64,000 nt of DNA, from assembly GCF_000150275.1 (NCBI RefSeq), contig NW_002060961.1, positions 111,012-175,011 on the forward strand, in the 5' to 3' direction. The stretch's first letter is position 1. The number at the start of each line of letters is the position of its first letter. This DNA is from Trichoplax adhaerens (taxonomy: Eukaryota > Placozoa > Uniplacotomia > Trichoplacea > Trichoplacidae). Below are positions 37,530 through 50,833 of this stretch, piece after piece. The notes beneath the pieces are model-generated. The model made no database searches, was not told the origin of the DNA, and saw only the letters and a program-made list of their open reading frames with translations. The translations under genes and the position numbers were made by a program.

Positions 37530-38990
37530 ATGGAAGCCAAAGAATCCAAAGACAAGATCGAAACCAATCGAGGTTGTCATTCTGCTCTTTAGCCATGCTA
37601 TATAGCAAGTAGACATTGATACGGTATCTAGCGCCAGTGGTTGAGTAGTAATACAGTAGTGTCATTTTGCCACTTGGCGTCTTGTACTCTGCTGACTAGC
37701 ATGTATAACCAAAAATATTCGTGTATAACTGAACCTGCAAGCCCTGCTGGCATTTATTAGATGACGAGACTCAAAATGATCCAAAAAGCAGCGATAAACG
37801 ATCAGACACGACCAATACCAATCCAACTTCTGATCAATCCAGTTGTCCAAGCAGCGAGCAAAATGTAAAAAAACCAATCATGAAAACCAAAATTAAAGTC
37901 AGCCTAGCCCAAGCGAAACGCCCGCCAAGTGCAGTCGATCGTGTAGGTGTTTTTGCTTATGGCTGCTTATCATGGCGCATGGACCATGATTACTTGTTAG
38001 ATAGACTGCAAGATGCCTATAGAATTGTACAAGCTGTAGTGATGATAAATAAACTAATCTTCTACTGCAATTATAGGCTACCAACGTTGTTGCCAAGAAA
38101 GTCAAACCGAATGACTCCAGCCGAGTGTCGGTGGCCAAGGCTTTCCAACAATCGGATGAGGTTAACTACAATGAGAATAAAAAAATATATTAGAAAGTCG
38201 TAACAAATGAGATGATAAAATTTTATGTATGTTAATTATTGGATGATAACAAATAAATAATAGCCTTACAAAGAGTGATTCCCTATGCAATTTGCCTCAT
38301 TGCTAGAGCGAAGAGGAAGAAATGCCTTTAGAAGCAAAGATAAGAATGAGGAATGTCGGACGGTAATTGTATTACTCAAGTAACCCTGCCATGAGCAACC
38401 ATGTTACCTTTTTACTTTGTGCTGCTGATGCCAATCAGTGCATGACTACTGTATTTTTCTTTGCTAAAGTATAGCGTGCAATATTTATAATGTATTTGTA
38501 TGATATTGATCTGTTATGAATTTCTGCAGTAGCATTGTCTAAATTCTCATCAAGGAGCAACGCTTAAGGCACGAGTTGCTTCCGGATTATTCGTATAACA
38601 AATAGGAATGATACGTGTACTAACAGCTCTGTAATAGCTTGTTCTATATATGGATATACGAGCACATTATAGACCTAGTTTCTATTTCAACAGTGTTGCT
38701 CAACTTGCATTAGCGTTATAATCATCAGAACTGAGATGTAGTTTAGATCATTGCAATCCGAATCTGGTATCCATGACATGCTACTATCTTATACTTGTAT
38801 AGAACATAGCTGATAATACAGGGATCTTCCACGCCAATGATAAATTATGCTGTGTATTGTTACCTTTAGTTTCACACCTACGTCTTCCGGACCCAATTCA
38901 TTTGGCAAGACAAATCAGGGATTTGTTGACACAGGACGATTATGGAAGAAGAAGATGGAAGATATCGGTAAAGACGTAAATGAGAAATAA
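37530..38990 (+). CDS. PCNP: PEST proteolytic signal-containing nuclear protein
   Basis: Five exons, 37530-37572, 37761-37942, 38077-38160, 38307-38362 and 38870-38990, join in phase (1, 0, 0, 2) to 161 residues; human PCNP has 178. The first half is very polar, rich in Asp, Ser, Thr and Lys, as in PEST-type proteins. It is followed by IKVSLAQAKRP and VAKAFQQSDE, resembling the conserved lysine-rich region. The signature block reads EEEEMPLEAKIRMRNVGR, then TPTSSGPNSFGK and a short LWKKK tail, which match the conserved PCNP C-terminus as I recall it. PCNP is a small nuclear protein, ubiquitinated by UHRF2 in mammals, with a loosely defined role in cell-cycle control. The ATG is the first in the exon. 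Reading exon 3 past its donor would give a false stop at 38193; the donor at 38160 restores the conserved frame. Confidence 0.92.
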
Positions 38991-40655
38991 AGACTATCCT
39001 CCATCATTAAAGTTCTTGCCACTAAGCAACGTCATGGTACTCAAACTATGGTCTACGTCTCTCGTCTACTTTACTGTATAGAATTAATTTTTACATTGGT
39101 TATTTGTAGTTATCGCATCTTTATAGACCGTACTGCATAACGAATTTGAAAATAGATAGCATCATTATCCTTGTGACGCTAAACAGTATTGCAAATTAAG
39201 GAGATGTACTAGAATGGGCATCAACAATTACTTTTAAATGTCATTTCGTAAATGGTATAGTGGTTTACTAGTATTATATTATATTGCAGACGCTCAAGTC
39301 AGCAGTATAAAGATAGCAATTATATATTTGATAATGAAAGCAATTGGAATTTGCCTAGTTGTTAAACTTCTATAAATAGAAGCTCCATATCAACTACCGG
39401 AAGCTATACCTTTTAGGTATAGTGCATTGGTTAGTTGATTGCATTTTACTAAATTTGACTAGGTTATACTATATTGAAAGTTCCGCTATTTATAAACTAA
39501 ACTTAACTTTGCTCGTTTGTATTTGCTCACGTAAGCATTCATATGTAGATGGTTTGCTTCTTTCTGCTCGGTATCAGGCAGGCTATAATTCTTCTCAATT
39601 CTAGTAGTATTTGTATCAGCAGGGATTGGGGTAGTATTCACAGTCATCATTCGATGTGAATCATCCATGGGAGCAACTACAGTAATATATATATTTTAAT
39701 ATTTGTAATATGAATTTCTTACTGTAAAATTCCTCTATATTATATTTGCTATGGACACCAGCATATCTTGAATTAAAGTCGATTTAAACCACTGTCTTAT
39801 TTAATGATTTCGATTGTACTGTGGCATACTGTGGTAATATTTGACATAGATTGAAACCATGTAATGAAGCAATGCAGCAATTTCAAATGCTTCATTGGAG
39901 TCATAACGTGAAATGCTGCTATGTTTATTTCAGTTATTATTATTTCTTAATCTATGCTTGTAACACATACGCGTATGTAATTTTGGAAATGATAGGCGAA
40001 CCAAGTATAGTATATGGATATCCTAATAGGGTAGTACTCTTGCATGTTAGCAAAGCATCATAAGGAGATACCTCAATTCGCAAATAGATTGGTAAATAGC
40101 GACAAGGATAGATATCTCTATTCGTAGAGTAAATTATTCTTTATATCTCTGCAGAATAGTAAGCTTTAACATTAAGAATTGATAAGTAGTTTTTATCGAG
40201 TAACCGCAAAGTGATATACTAAAATTAAAGTCTAGTAAAATCATTGTCTCCCTGATTAAAACTTTCTACATATTCTGCAAGAAAGCCCCATAGCAATTGA
40301 AATGTCCTTGCAACTGGAGTTCTTACAGTAGTTTACCATCTTGACTTGGACAATCGGACGTTGGGACGACACTGGTCGAAATCATTGAGCATGTGCTTGC
40401 AAGCCTTCATACGGAACTCCCTTGCGTATTCTTCGTACTGTACAGACCGGCTTTGCAAATTGGACAGAGTTTTATATAAGTACTGAGTCTCGCTTGAGCC
40501 CGTGCTATTACGCTTAACTGGCCAGTGTCGATAGGTTTTGCTAAGGATGGCTGCTTAGCTTGCACAGTTAATTAATGAATGTGCTGCATGCTCAAGCAAA
40601 CCGTCATCGAGTGGAGATCTAAGAACAGTTTTAGTAACTTTACATTGCCTTAAGT
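38991..40655. other. Intergenic between PCNP and WDR3
   Basis: About 1.7 kb separating two plus-strand genes. It should hold the PCNP 3' UTR and the WDR3 promoter. Short open frames near 39422-39668 and 39851-40063 show no domain or splice pattern. A GTACTGTACAG motif occurs near 40435. Confidence 0.5.
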
Positions 40656-43600
40656 ATGGTCTTAACTAAATCTTACCAACGCTATCAGCCTGCTGGTGTA
40701 TTTGGTGTAATTGCTAGTCCTAACGCCAACATCTTAAGCTATCGCGATCAATCCAATGTTATTGTTGCACCAGCTCTGGAAGACGTCTACATTTGGGATA
40801 TTCGATTGGGTCGTAAGGTAGGATCTAGTTAGTAGGCAATGAGATATAATTCATCGATTAGATATTTCATGCTTTGTTCATCAATGATTTTACTCGTTCT
40901 TAGCTAGCGGTATATCATGGAGATCAAAATGCAGAAGTAACCGCTCTTGCAAATAGCTCAAACTGGGTCCACATTGCAGTAGGGTAATTAATTAACTATC
41001 AATATTGTTAGGCCGTATACAGGGAAAAGAGATTAGTCAATGATACAATTGGTTACGTTGACAACGATACCGTAGCAAATTGACCTATTGCTACAAAAAA
41101 AATCATTTGATCATCAGTTGCAAAATAGCAAATATTGAAGGTTACTTATACTTGTTGCAATAACATAGTTGATACTATTCGTCTTTATGCATATCCAGCT
41201 ACAATGATGGCACCATTAAATTATGGAATACAAATGATGGCAGCAGCAAAGTCACTTTAAGGTATGCTATGCAAAATGAAGATAGACTAATTTTATACAG
41301 TAATAATACAACTATAAATATTGCATATAACGATAGCTGCAGCTACGATTATATCTCTTTTCTGACGTACTCGTGTGCGTATTTAGCGGGCACAAATCTG
41401 CTATAACGGTATTAAAGTACGATACGACCAATACAAGGCTGGTTAGTGGCAGCAAGGTAAAATAGATTTTGCTTTCCTATCTAGACTTTTGTAATCGTAT
41501 AGCACTTTCAGGGATCGTTAATAAATTAGTAATAATATAGAAATACATACTTACTTGATTCCAAGTATTTTCTCGTATATGGATATTTAAATGTAAGCAT
41601 GTAAGGATAAATTCATAATTGGCTTTACTAACAAATCTCAAATATAGGACAGCAATGTTATATTATGGGATGTTGTCAATGAAACAGGATTATTCCGTTT
41701 AAAAGGTCATAAAGATGCCATTACCCAATGTTGCTTTCTACGGAATGCAAATGTTCTCATTACCAGGTATCACCAAGTTGATATGATTTACTACTATCCT
41801 TGTATCCACAATAGATCAGTTGAATGTCAAAGCTACTAACTAACATTATCTTTACTTGATATTATAGTTCCAAAGATTCAATGCTTAAATTTTGGGACTT
41901 AGATACGCAGCATTGCTATCATACTTTACTTGGGCATCGTAGTGAAGTTTGGGATTTTGTTTTGCTTCGTAATCAAACACGTCTGATATCTGGATGCAGC
42001 GATAGCCAACTCAGAGTATGGGATCTCGTATATAATAAGCACGATCAGACTAAGGTTTGAAATTACCCTTTACTAATCTAATCAATTTATCCGAAATTTT
42101 GCTGCATATTAATTCTATGTATATGTCACTGCCTAAAGATGCAACATGAAGGGAATCAAGAAAGTAAAAAAGATGAGGAAACCGTGAATGGTGCTGTTGC
42201 CTGCCAATACAAGGGATCTTTGATGAGGCAGAGTAAAGAGAGACTAATAACAATCTTATCTGATGAAGCAGTACTAGGATGCCTGGTAATTGTGATACAT
42301 TTAGAAGTGATCAATAAAACACTTTTGCAAGCATATGTTTTCTTTCGTGATAATTTCCTATAGGCCGCTGATGCACAACTGGAGATATTTAGAATTCGTA
42401 ATGATCAAGAAATCAAAGCGCACGTTAAAAGACGTATGAAAAGGATTGCTAAAAAATCAAAGTAGGTGACAATATATAAATTTTAATCCCATGTAAATCG
42501 ATAACTAAAAAGCAACGATATCTCTCCATGATTATTTTTTGCTAGGGATAATGCCGAATCCTCTGAAGTGGTATTTCTTTAATGCTGATTTATTAGCACT
42601 ACTACAATAATTTCCTTACACATATGTAATCGATACTTATTTTTAGACTCTTCTGCAACCGACCTTAGAAGATGAATATTACAGAATATATGCTATCCGC
42701 TGTGATGCTAAAATTAGGTTTGTCAAACTGATATGTAACATTTATTATAATATTCGTGAAATTAACGGGTCATTTTACTTCTAGATCGTTCCTTTTGCTG
42801 CCAGATGAAGCAGTAGACAATAGTTTAAAGGTAATCAACTTATACCAACCAATAAATAAATTATCAATTATGCATTATACAGTATATGCATTTATCTTGG
42901 GGAATAGGTTTTATTATTACTAAATAACAATAGCTTAGAAATTCAACAAATTAATTACGGAGTAAAAGCCATTCAATGCAAGGTTACAAATAATTTACAT
43001 GCTCTTGGCCACAGAACAGTTATAAGGTAAACTCGAAGAAATACCGCTTTTATGTCGTATTAATTAATATACTTATTCCCATTTACCTTTGGCACGCTAG
43101 GTCAGTAGCGTTTAGTGGTGATGGTCGATACGTTGCTTCTGGCGCTTCAGAATCTGTCAAAATCTGGAACAGGTAAAGCAAGTGTCTGAATATAATCGAT
43201 ACAAAATAATAGCAGCCTGTTGTATATAGTTCTAATAGCGAGAATTTCGGGCATTTTGTCAATCTAGTTCTAGTCATCAAAGTATACGAACATTACCTTC
43301 GGGTTACGTTTTAAGTATGTTCTTTGCACCTGGCGATAGGCAAATAATTGTTGGAACAAGGGTAAGCAGGATTTGACAAACTGAATTTAATAAGTGTATG
43401 AGGTGAGCATTGACTGTATAAGTTTTAATCATCCAACATTAGAGTGGCGAAATACAAATTTTCGATATAGCTTCTGGTTTAATGTTGGAAACAGTTCAAG
43501 CTCATTCCAAGAATGTTTGGTCGATGTGTTTAAATCCTGACAAGGTTGGAACGACAAACATTTCTTTTTAGCAAGCTATTATTTAATTATTAATTCTTTC

Positions 43601-46358
43601 GCCTTCGATATCATCAGAGGGGTTTCGTTTCTGGTGGAGCCGATCAAAATGTTCAATTTTGGGAATTTGAACTTATCTCCGATGAAAAGTTTTCCAGTTC
43701 TAGGTTATTTTAATCGTCATAGTTATCTCTGTACAACTTTCAAGTAATTGAGATCAAGAAATCTAATATTCCTATTATTTCAATGATGTTATAGTAAGCG
43801 ATTGTCCATCACGCTAATCAGAACTTTGCAAATGTCAGAAGATGTTCTGGCCGTGAAGTACAGGTAGTGAATCATCATATGTAGGTCATTCTAAGTCTTT
43901 ATTTAACGATATTTTTATTTGTTCAGCCCTGATCAAAGGCTTTTAGGTGTTGCCCTTTTAGATTGCACTGTTAAGATATTCTATTCGGATACCTTAAAGG
44001 TAACGTCCCTATAGTTTATTGTGCAATAGAATTATTTAATTAGTAACTCCTTGTTGTCATGTTTTAGTTCTTCCTGTCGCTATATGGCCATAAGCTACCC
44101 GTCTTGTCTATGGATATATCTTCCGTAAGTGAGACAGGATGATTATTTTGGTGTAGCTGCCTTTCTGTAGTCACTCTTGTCATAGTGATCTCATTATACC
44201 TAGGATAGCACGTTAATCGCTACTGCATCTAGTGATAAGAACGTCAAATTATGGGGTTTGGATTTTGGTGATTGTCATAAGTCGATCTTTGCTCATGATG
44301 ACAGGTACAATATTGTTGCTATCTCTTATATTCGTTCCTTGTATTATTCAGACTGTACTTCTTCTTCTCTTTTCTTTCATTACTAGCATAACAACCGTGC
44401 AGGTAAATTTTTTGTTGTTTACTGGTTCAGCGCTATCATTCATAAAAAAATTAATAATCAAAGGCCTCTCCTTATCTTATCTAGTTTATTCCCCGAACTC
44501 ACTTGTTTTTTACTGCAAGTAAAGATCAAACCATCAAGTACTGGGATGGTGATAAGTTTGAATATATTACTGCTATGAAGGTCTATCTTATTTATACAAT
44601 TTTATTTTACATTTGGATTCGAAAATAGGAAGAAAATTACATCTTATAGCTTTACTAAAGTGAAATTATCGCATTATTTACGTTGTTACAGGGTCACCAT
44701 GGTGAAATCTGGAGTATAGCAGTTAGTCCAAATGGCAATTTTTTGGTTAGTTACTTCATTATAAGTTATGGATAGAGTTATTGCTAATGATTTTACAACG
44801 GATAACTTTAAATTTTAACTTATTCAATTGTTTAAATTTAGGTTAGTAGTTCCCACGACCGTTCGCTACGCATGTGGGAGCGTTCCGATCAGTTAGTTTT
44901 CGTTGAAGAAGAGAGAGAGTTAGAAAGGGAAACAATGTTCGAGGAATCAACATATAATGAATCATCTGATAAAGTGGTAAGAAAATGAAAAGATGCTGTT
45001 GTTATCTATAATATTCTAAGTGTATTAGAATAACAAATATGTATGTCAAAACAGATACCTGGAGAAACATCAACCGAAGTTGCAATGGCTAGCAAAACAA
45101 CTATCGAAACTGTAAAATCGGTATATTTATTTGGCTTTATTTATCCGTAGTTTGCAAATCTATTGGTTACAACTGTTATACCAATCTAATTTACTGGCCT
45201 CTCTATGTAGGCTGAGCGTATTATTGAAGCTATTGATATCTACGAAGAAGAGCTGCGTGAAAGGGAAAATTCTCCAAACGTAGGAAAAACCTAAATTCAA
45301 TTCTAATATCATTCCTTTACTCCTATAGCGCATTAATGTATGATTTCATTATGACCTATATGTATAGCAAAACGGCCCATTTAACCAAATTTTAAAAGCT
45401 CTTGGAGATATTAAGGTTAGTGTTGCAGAACTAATGACTACATGACTCTATCAGTATTTGCAACGCTTAAAAAACAATGAATTCGATATCATTAGGCAGA
45501 AACTTACGTTTTGAACACCCTAAAAAAGATTAAATCCAGGTTGGAGGAATTTAGTCAAATTGAACTAATTCGATATGCCATTTACGGCACTGATTATAGT
45601 TTACCGGGTTTAAGTATGCACCGAATACGGCTGATATATATATCGCACATATTAATATTAAAATAGCGAGTTAGAAGAAGCACTATTGGTACTACCATTT
45701 GGTAAAGTATTGAAGTTCGTGAAATTGACGAATGACTGGATAAAGGTACACAATTTTTGTAAATTATAATCTGTTCCGTTATTAGAATAAGTTTTGGCGT
45801 AGTTAAGTATTTATGTTACCGTATAGTCACCTTGGACAAACGATTTTTCAGTTAAAGATATCGTAATGTTAATTGCAAACCTTCTTTACACCATATAGAA
45901 TGATCAGGAATTAGAGTTGGTTTGTAGATGTTTAATATTTTTACTAAAGTAAGTTTCTATATCTGTGAACATTTTATATGCTCCGGAATTAATTTAATGT
46001 TTTATACGTCTGCGATTGTAAATTTAAGAATTTTTTCCACAGAGTTAATCATCCACAGCTTGTTGCTAATAAGGCATTAATGTCAACATTGGACCATCTA
46101 AAAGATATCACCGTGAAAAAAATATCATCACAGCGAGTAAGTTGTCCGTTTCCTATGGTAATGTTGCATTACTGTACATTGTAACGTCTACTTCTCTTCG
46201 CTTAGGATTTATTAGGATTTAATTTAGCTGGATTACAACACATTAAGAGAGAAATGGAATCGAATGATATTACCTTCTTTGTCGACAGCGATAAAAAACT
46301 ACGAGAAATAAAAAAACGTCGAAAGGTTAAGCGTTACATTCCGCAATTCCGTTCGTAA
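40656..46358 (+). CDS. WDR3: WD repeat-containing protein 3 (SSU processome, UTP12 family)
   Basis: Thirty-two exons join in phase to 914 residues (human 943). Ranges: 40656-40817, 40904-40983, 41199-41261, 41387-41456, 41648-41766, 41868-42054, 42139-42285, 42364-42461, 42546-42570, 42647-42717, 42785-42830, 42908-43026, 43101-43172, 43268-43361, 43443-43544, 43618-43703, 43795-43863, 43927-43999, 44068-44124, 44204-44304, 44387-44402, 44485-44580, 44692-44745, 44842-44976, 45055-45120, 45211-45279, 45368-45415, 45496-45539, 45667-45745, 45899-45948, 46043-46136 and 46206-46358. WD repeats end in motifs such as VYIWD, IKLWN, VILWD, LKFWD, LRVWD, VKIWN, VQFWE, VKIFY, VKLWG, IKYWD and LRMWE, fitting two beta-propellers. 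The C-terminal part has the UTP12-type helical domain ([24 protein letters not shown]) and a basic end ([12 protein letters not shown]). WDR3/Dip2 acts in the nucleolar small-subunit processome in 18S rRNA maturation. Exon 21 is only 16 nt. Confidence 0.96.
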
Positions 46359-47454
46359 TATTACGTCCATTCTACACAGCAATTGCTATAATAGCGTATT
46401 TAAGATGGAAGTATAGGTGTATTTTGTGGATATTGAAATTGTCATATAGAAATTGTATGAAAATTGAAGCACTGAATAATCTCGGATTTTAGTTATTCGA
46501 TATTTTATTATCGAACTTTCAACTGGAGAATTTGCCCTCTGCATTTAAATTTAATCAGTGAGATTATGTTTTATCCGTATGACTTTAATAAAGGTCTATT
46601 ATTAATTGATTAAGAAAAAATACCGAGTAACTGAAACGTATTATGTTGATCTTTATAGCTTGAAATATTCTTTGACTATTCGTTTTCTGCATTTATGGAT
46701 ATACAAGTAGATCGAAAGGAAACAACGATGAACATCGATAGCATATAAAATGAGAAAGATTTTATATTATTTTTAATTCTGCTTCCTTTGGTTTAATATC
46801 GCTAGCTGGCGTCTTGCGTTAAATTAGTTAACTCACAAATAATAATTCATATATAGTGTGTGTTAGAAGAGTGCTAAAGGAAGACGACTAGACCGTTCAA
46901 ATACTGCAGTAGATCAACAGTAGTTGATCTGATCTGCATTGCTCTCTCAAATTAGCAGAATATTTCAGGTTCCATGTTCACGTTGCTAGGTTACTACGTA
47001 GGGAAATATATCCTTCAGTAATCTTTGATATTATACGTGCATTCCATAACTTGAAGCGTACGGTCGTATTGAAAAGATAAAGACAAATCGTTTACCGTAT
47101 AGTAACTTACAGGAAGTTTTTATTCAATTAGAGGGTTATATTGCAACTTACGAATATTCATAGCGGTAGTTACCCTATCATACGCAATTGAAAGTCCATA
47201 TACATTTAACTTGAGAAGAAAAACTTGACTCTAACACAATAATACTCTTAATACTCTACCGTAAATAAAGGCGCAGGAAAAATAATTTGCAGTGAATGAA
47301 CGAATTACCACAAAGTCTAATTGGCAAAAGTGAGTAAAACATATATTCAAGATTTATCTCTACATTATCCTAGACGTAAGAAATTGACCAGTGCTTTAAT
47401 TCTTGCCTATCACAGCAGTTATCTCGATTACATTTAAAATTTCGAGCTAGGAAA
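46359..47454. other. Intergenic downstream of WDR3
   Basis: AT-rich, with the WDR3 3' UTR. A perfect short inverted repeat, agatcaac/gttgatct with a four-base loop, lies at 46911-46930. No coding frame is supported. Confidence 0.5.
46911..46930. repeat. Small perfect inverted repeat
   Basis: An eight-base stem (agatcaac and gttgatct) with a four-base loop. It lies about 550 bases after the WDR3 stop; too far for a simple 3' end signal, and possibly chance. Confidence 0.5.
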
Positions 47455-48425
47455 AGGGTGTGATATCATCAAATAAGAAGCAAGATTGATATTCATCTTT
47501 TAAATCGTATTCCATCAACATCTTAAATGTCTCTCCTCCGTAGTAACAGGGTCTGTCACTCATAATGATAGCAATATCACCCTTAATTTCCAAGTGCCAG
47601 CTTTCTCTACTTTAACTATAGAAGCCATTGCTGGCTTGTTATTAATATAAGCTCAAGGGATAGATTGGGTTTCTTCCTCATTTTTAGGTAAAGTTACAAT
47701 CTGATCTTTCAGTAATGGCTTTTTGTGAATCCTTTCCCTCTTTAGATTCTCAGCTATCCAAATCATCAAGATCACAAATAGAAAAATAAGCTGCCTTGGA
47801 CAGATCACACTTGTAATAAAGTTGTTACCATTCCATTAAAATTGGATATCATCTCTAACCTTGTAAATTATACTCGTAAACAATTTGATAATCTTGACTT
47901 TCATAAACAAGAAGGTGATGTTTGGATGGAATAAAAGTGATATCGGATTCACCATCATAAATGTTAATTTTTAATATCATGACTGGCTTGCCCATCATAA
48001 ATAATGGCTATCTGCCGCTAAAAGATTCTAGCAATATCACATCCTATGATAGCGACTGCTAATTTAGTAGCATCTCTTCGAGGTTCCAAAGCATCAATAA
48101 CATGCTTAGCTTTGCATCGATGTTTATGTTGTGCAGTCTTACTAATCACAGTATGTAATGCTTTAATAGAGCTTGTAACTGCTGATCCAACTGGTATAAG
48201 AGAACAGCATCTTCGTCTAAACTAATTACAGTATAAAGTGCATCCGCTTTTTTACCAGATTTAGGATCAAATTTTTAGTTCTACTATTTGAAAGAATGTT
48301 TACAACTTGCATATAAATTGTTGGATGAATGCAGTCAGGAATTGTTGAATTTTAGGACCATTAGGACTATCAAATTGCTCTGGCCGATTAGCCATAGCTT
48401 TCTTAACATTTGTTTGAATGGGATA
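47455..48425 (-). pseudogene. Frame-broken coding remnants, family unknown
   Basis: Reading minus-strand frames in order gives a chain of protein-like blocks interrupted by stops and frame changes. Near 48330-48420 is MANRPEQFDSPNGPKIQQFL. Near 48195-48290 is DPKSGKKADALYTVISLDED. Near 48020-48180 is KAKHVIDALEPRRDATKLAV. Near 47890-47975 is YDGESDITFIPSKHHLLVYE. Near 47590-47660 is KPAMASIVKVEKAGTWKL, which runs by a one-base shift into GDIAIIMSDRPCYYGGETFK near 47460-47590. The blocks are polar, low in AT-noise residues and collinear, so they look like an old gene copy, perhaps intronless. I do not recognise the family; a faint resemblance to doublecortin-type repeats is speculation. Confidence 0.5.
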
Positions 48426-50833
48426 GAATAGTGATGGTTATTGCCATATGGCACCAGTGGTTGTTATATGTCTTGAAGTTTTAGATTATTATTATTGCGT
48501 CAATATAATAATCCCACAATAACTAGGCGGGTAGTTCTGAAGTGTAGCAATTTTCTTTATGACTTATCTTTAACATCAAAAAGGTATATTAGCTATAGGA
48601 CAATGATTCTAATAATAAATTAGTATTTCCTTCTTCCAAAAGACTTACTCGGTATTAATTTGAATGTTTATTTTGCAATATTTAAAAATAATCAATCATG
48701 AGGTAGTTTGTACGCATTATGTTTTTAATGTTATGCCTTGAAGAAAGCTACAGCTGGTTAAATTATTTTTTTAAATAGAATATATTCTATTTTTTAATGC
48801 TATACCTTGAAGTAAGCGAAAACTGACACAATTATATTTGTTAGCATAGAATATCAGAGCATCCGTTTTATTATTTTTGTGAATAAAAAGTAAAAAGTAT
48901 GTAATTAAATCCTAATACAATAACATTTTACTATTTTTTTACATAGTTCAATAAACCTGTACATACAGAATTAGTAGCTATTATGTAGGTTAACACAAAA
49001 TCTTTTAGCAGAAAGATAGAACCCTTATTGAGTGTTGTAATTCATATTAGTCTGAAGATAGTTATTGCAGATCATCGAATACTATAGTACGTTTATAGTT
49101 TACACCGTGAGTATGGAAGACTATAAACACCGGCACCCATTTCTAAGTACCTCTACGATGCAGCTTAATGTACTGTACCATTAATTAATAAGACCAACAG
49201 CTAATGGAGAGATATTACCTAATGCTAATTCTAGCCATAAAATAACGTTAGATTATTAACTTCTATGTATTGAGTTATTGATACACCTTTAAGGCTCGTA
49301 TTGCGAAGAGACAAGTTTTCGAAAAGCATAGATCTAATCAAAACCGGATGTAATTCTCTAAAAATAAATTATCAAGGTCTATATTGGTGAAGTAATCATT
49401 CTTTTATTTACATCTGTCTCATTATTCCCGAAATTGATGACTGTCTAAAAAATATAAGATATTCGACTGTAGTCATCGATTATTTTAACGATCGCAAATC
49501 AAAATACCGAAGACGACAAGTTCACGAGTGGTTACTTCTGTAATTTTCAGAAGTTTCAAGAATAACTATCCTATAATGGCAAAAGCTTCCCTTTATGAAG
49601 TTTCCATTGGATTTAGTTTTCTGGCTTATTCTTTGTCGGTTGATAAAACGAAGCAGAAAGAAGCATATTGTTACTTTGGTACAATAATCGCGTTGAATTA
49701 AAATAATAGCATCATCGATATATCTTAGTGCATGAAAATTTTATTCCATTTATAATGCAATATATTCGCTTAATAAATATGGCTACTGAGCCCATTGTTA
49801 TAAACATGTGTTCATAATTTTTACTCTTCTTTCATCGTCAACTGCGATTGAATGGTATATAAACCTGTTTATTACCTATATCCGTACAAATTTGCGTCAA
49901 CATCTTTGTGTTACCAGATCAACATCTTTCATAAAAAAACAGTTATTTAATTCTCCTAAAGCCAATTAAGAATATTCTTTCCAGTTTCATTAAGTCTTAG
50001 AAAAGAAAATGTATAGTTTGGTAAACTTTTATTACCTTAATTCTATCATAAAGTTAGCATGACTATATAAAAACAATAACTGTTATAATTACACTATGAA
50101 TTATTTTGGTAACTCCTACTCAAGTAATTACTAAGACCATATTAGCGGTATTTTTTAATAATAGCATGTTGCACATTAAATTTTCGATATTTAACACAAC
50201 AGAAATGTTGATATTACCCTTATCAATAAATATTCAATAAATGCTATCAATGACTCATCTAATGACGATATTTTAAGCTACTTTCTTAAGAAATAATAAA
50301 TGTCTTTAATTTACAAAATACAATGGCCATCTGACATATACAAGCTAGGAAGTCTGGTGAAAGAAAAAGTCCATAATAAAATATCATCCATCACTTGACA
50401 ATGTTCTAATTAAATAACTTGAAAATTATGGATAGTATACTAATATAGGATTGAAAGTGATATTGTAGTCCATAGTAACGTGTAGAATCTAAAATATAAG
50501 TGAAGAATATATTAATTCATCAAAAATTTTTATTTAATTTTAGGACAGCTTGCTGGCTAATTTTCATATCTAGAGTTTGTCTATGAATAACAATTACAAT
50601 TGTACAAATGCATGTAAATAATAATCCTGGACTAATTATAATCATTTAACTTATGTATATGTATTATATAAAAATATTTGCTTACTCACTCATAATGTAC
50701 ATAAAAATTTAATTTGATTTTTAAATTGAATATATAATCAAGTGCAACTATTTCAAAGAATTAGTATCAGGTTTTCATTTCATTATCAATCTGTTAATTT
50801 GCGCGTTAGGAATCAAACAACATTTCATTTATC
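48426..50833. other. Intergenic before the LRR receptor gene
   Basis: Very AT-rich. An imperfect direct repeat (atgctataccttgaagtaagc and atgttatgccttgaagaaagc) sits at about 48729-48768 and 48797-48838. The promoter of the LRR gene should lie near the right end. No coding frame is supported. Confidence 0.5.

Noticed and set aside
38077-38193. PCNP exon 3 read through to a TAG at 38193
   Set aside because: It gives a shorter protein, but the donor at 38160 and the following exons restore the conserved PCNP C-terminal block.
45540-45665. Open continuation of WDR3 exon 28 past its donor
   Set aside because: The frame stays open for some distance, but splicing at 45539 to 45667 restores the conserved [13 protein letters not shown] sequence of WDR3, so this is intron.
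47455-48425. Transposon or retroelement ORF
   Set aside because: No reverse transcriptase, transposase or integrase motif and no terminal repeats were seen around the blocks.
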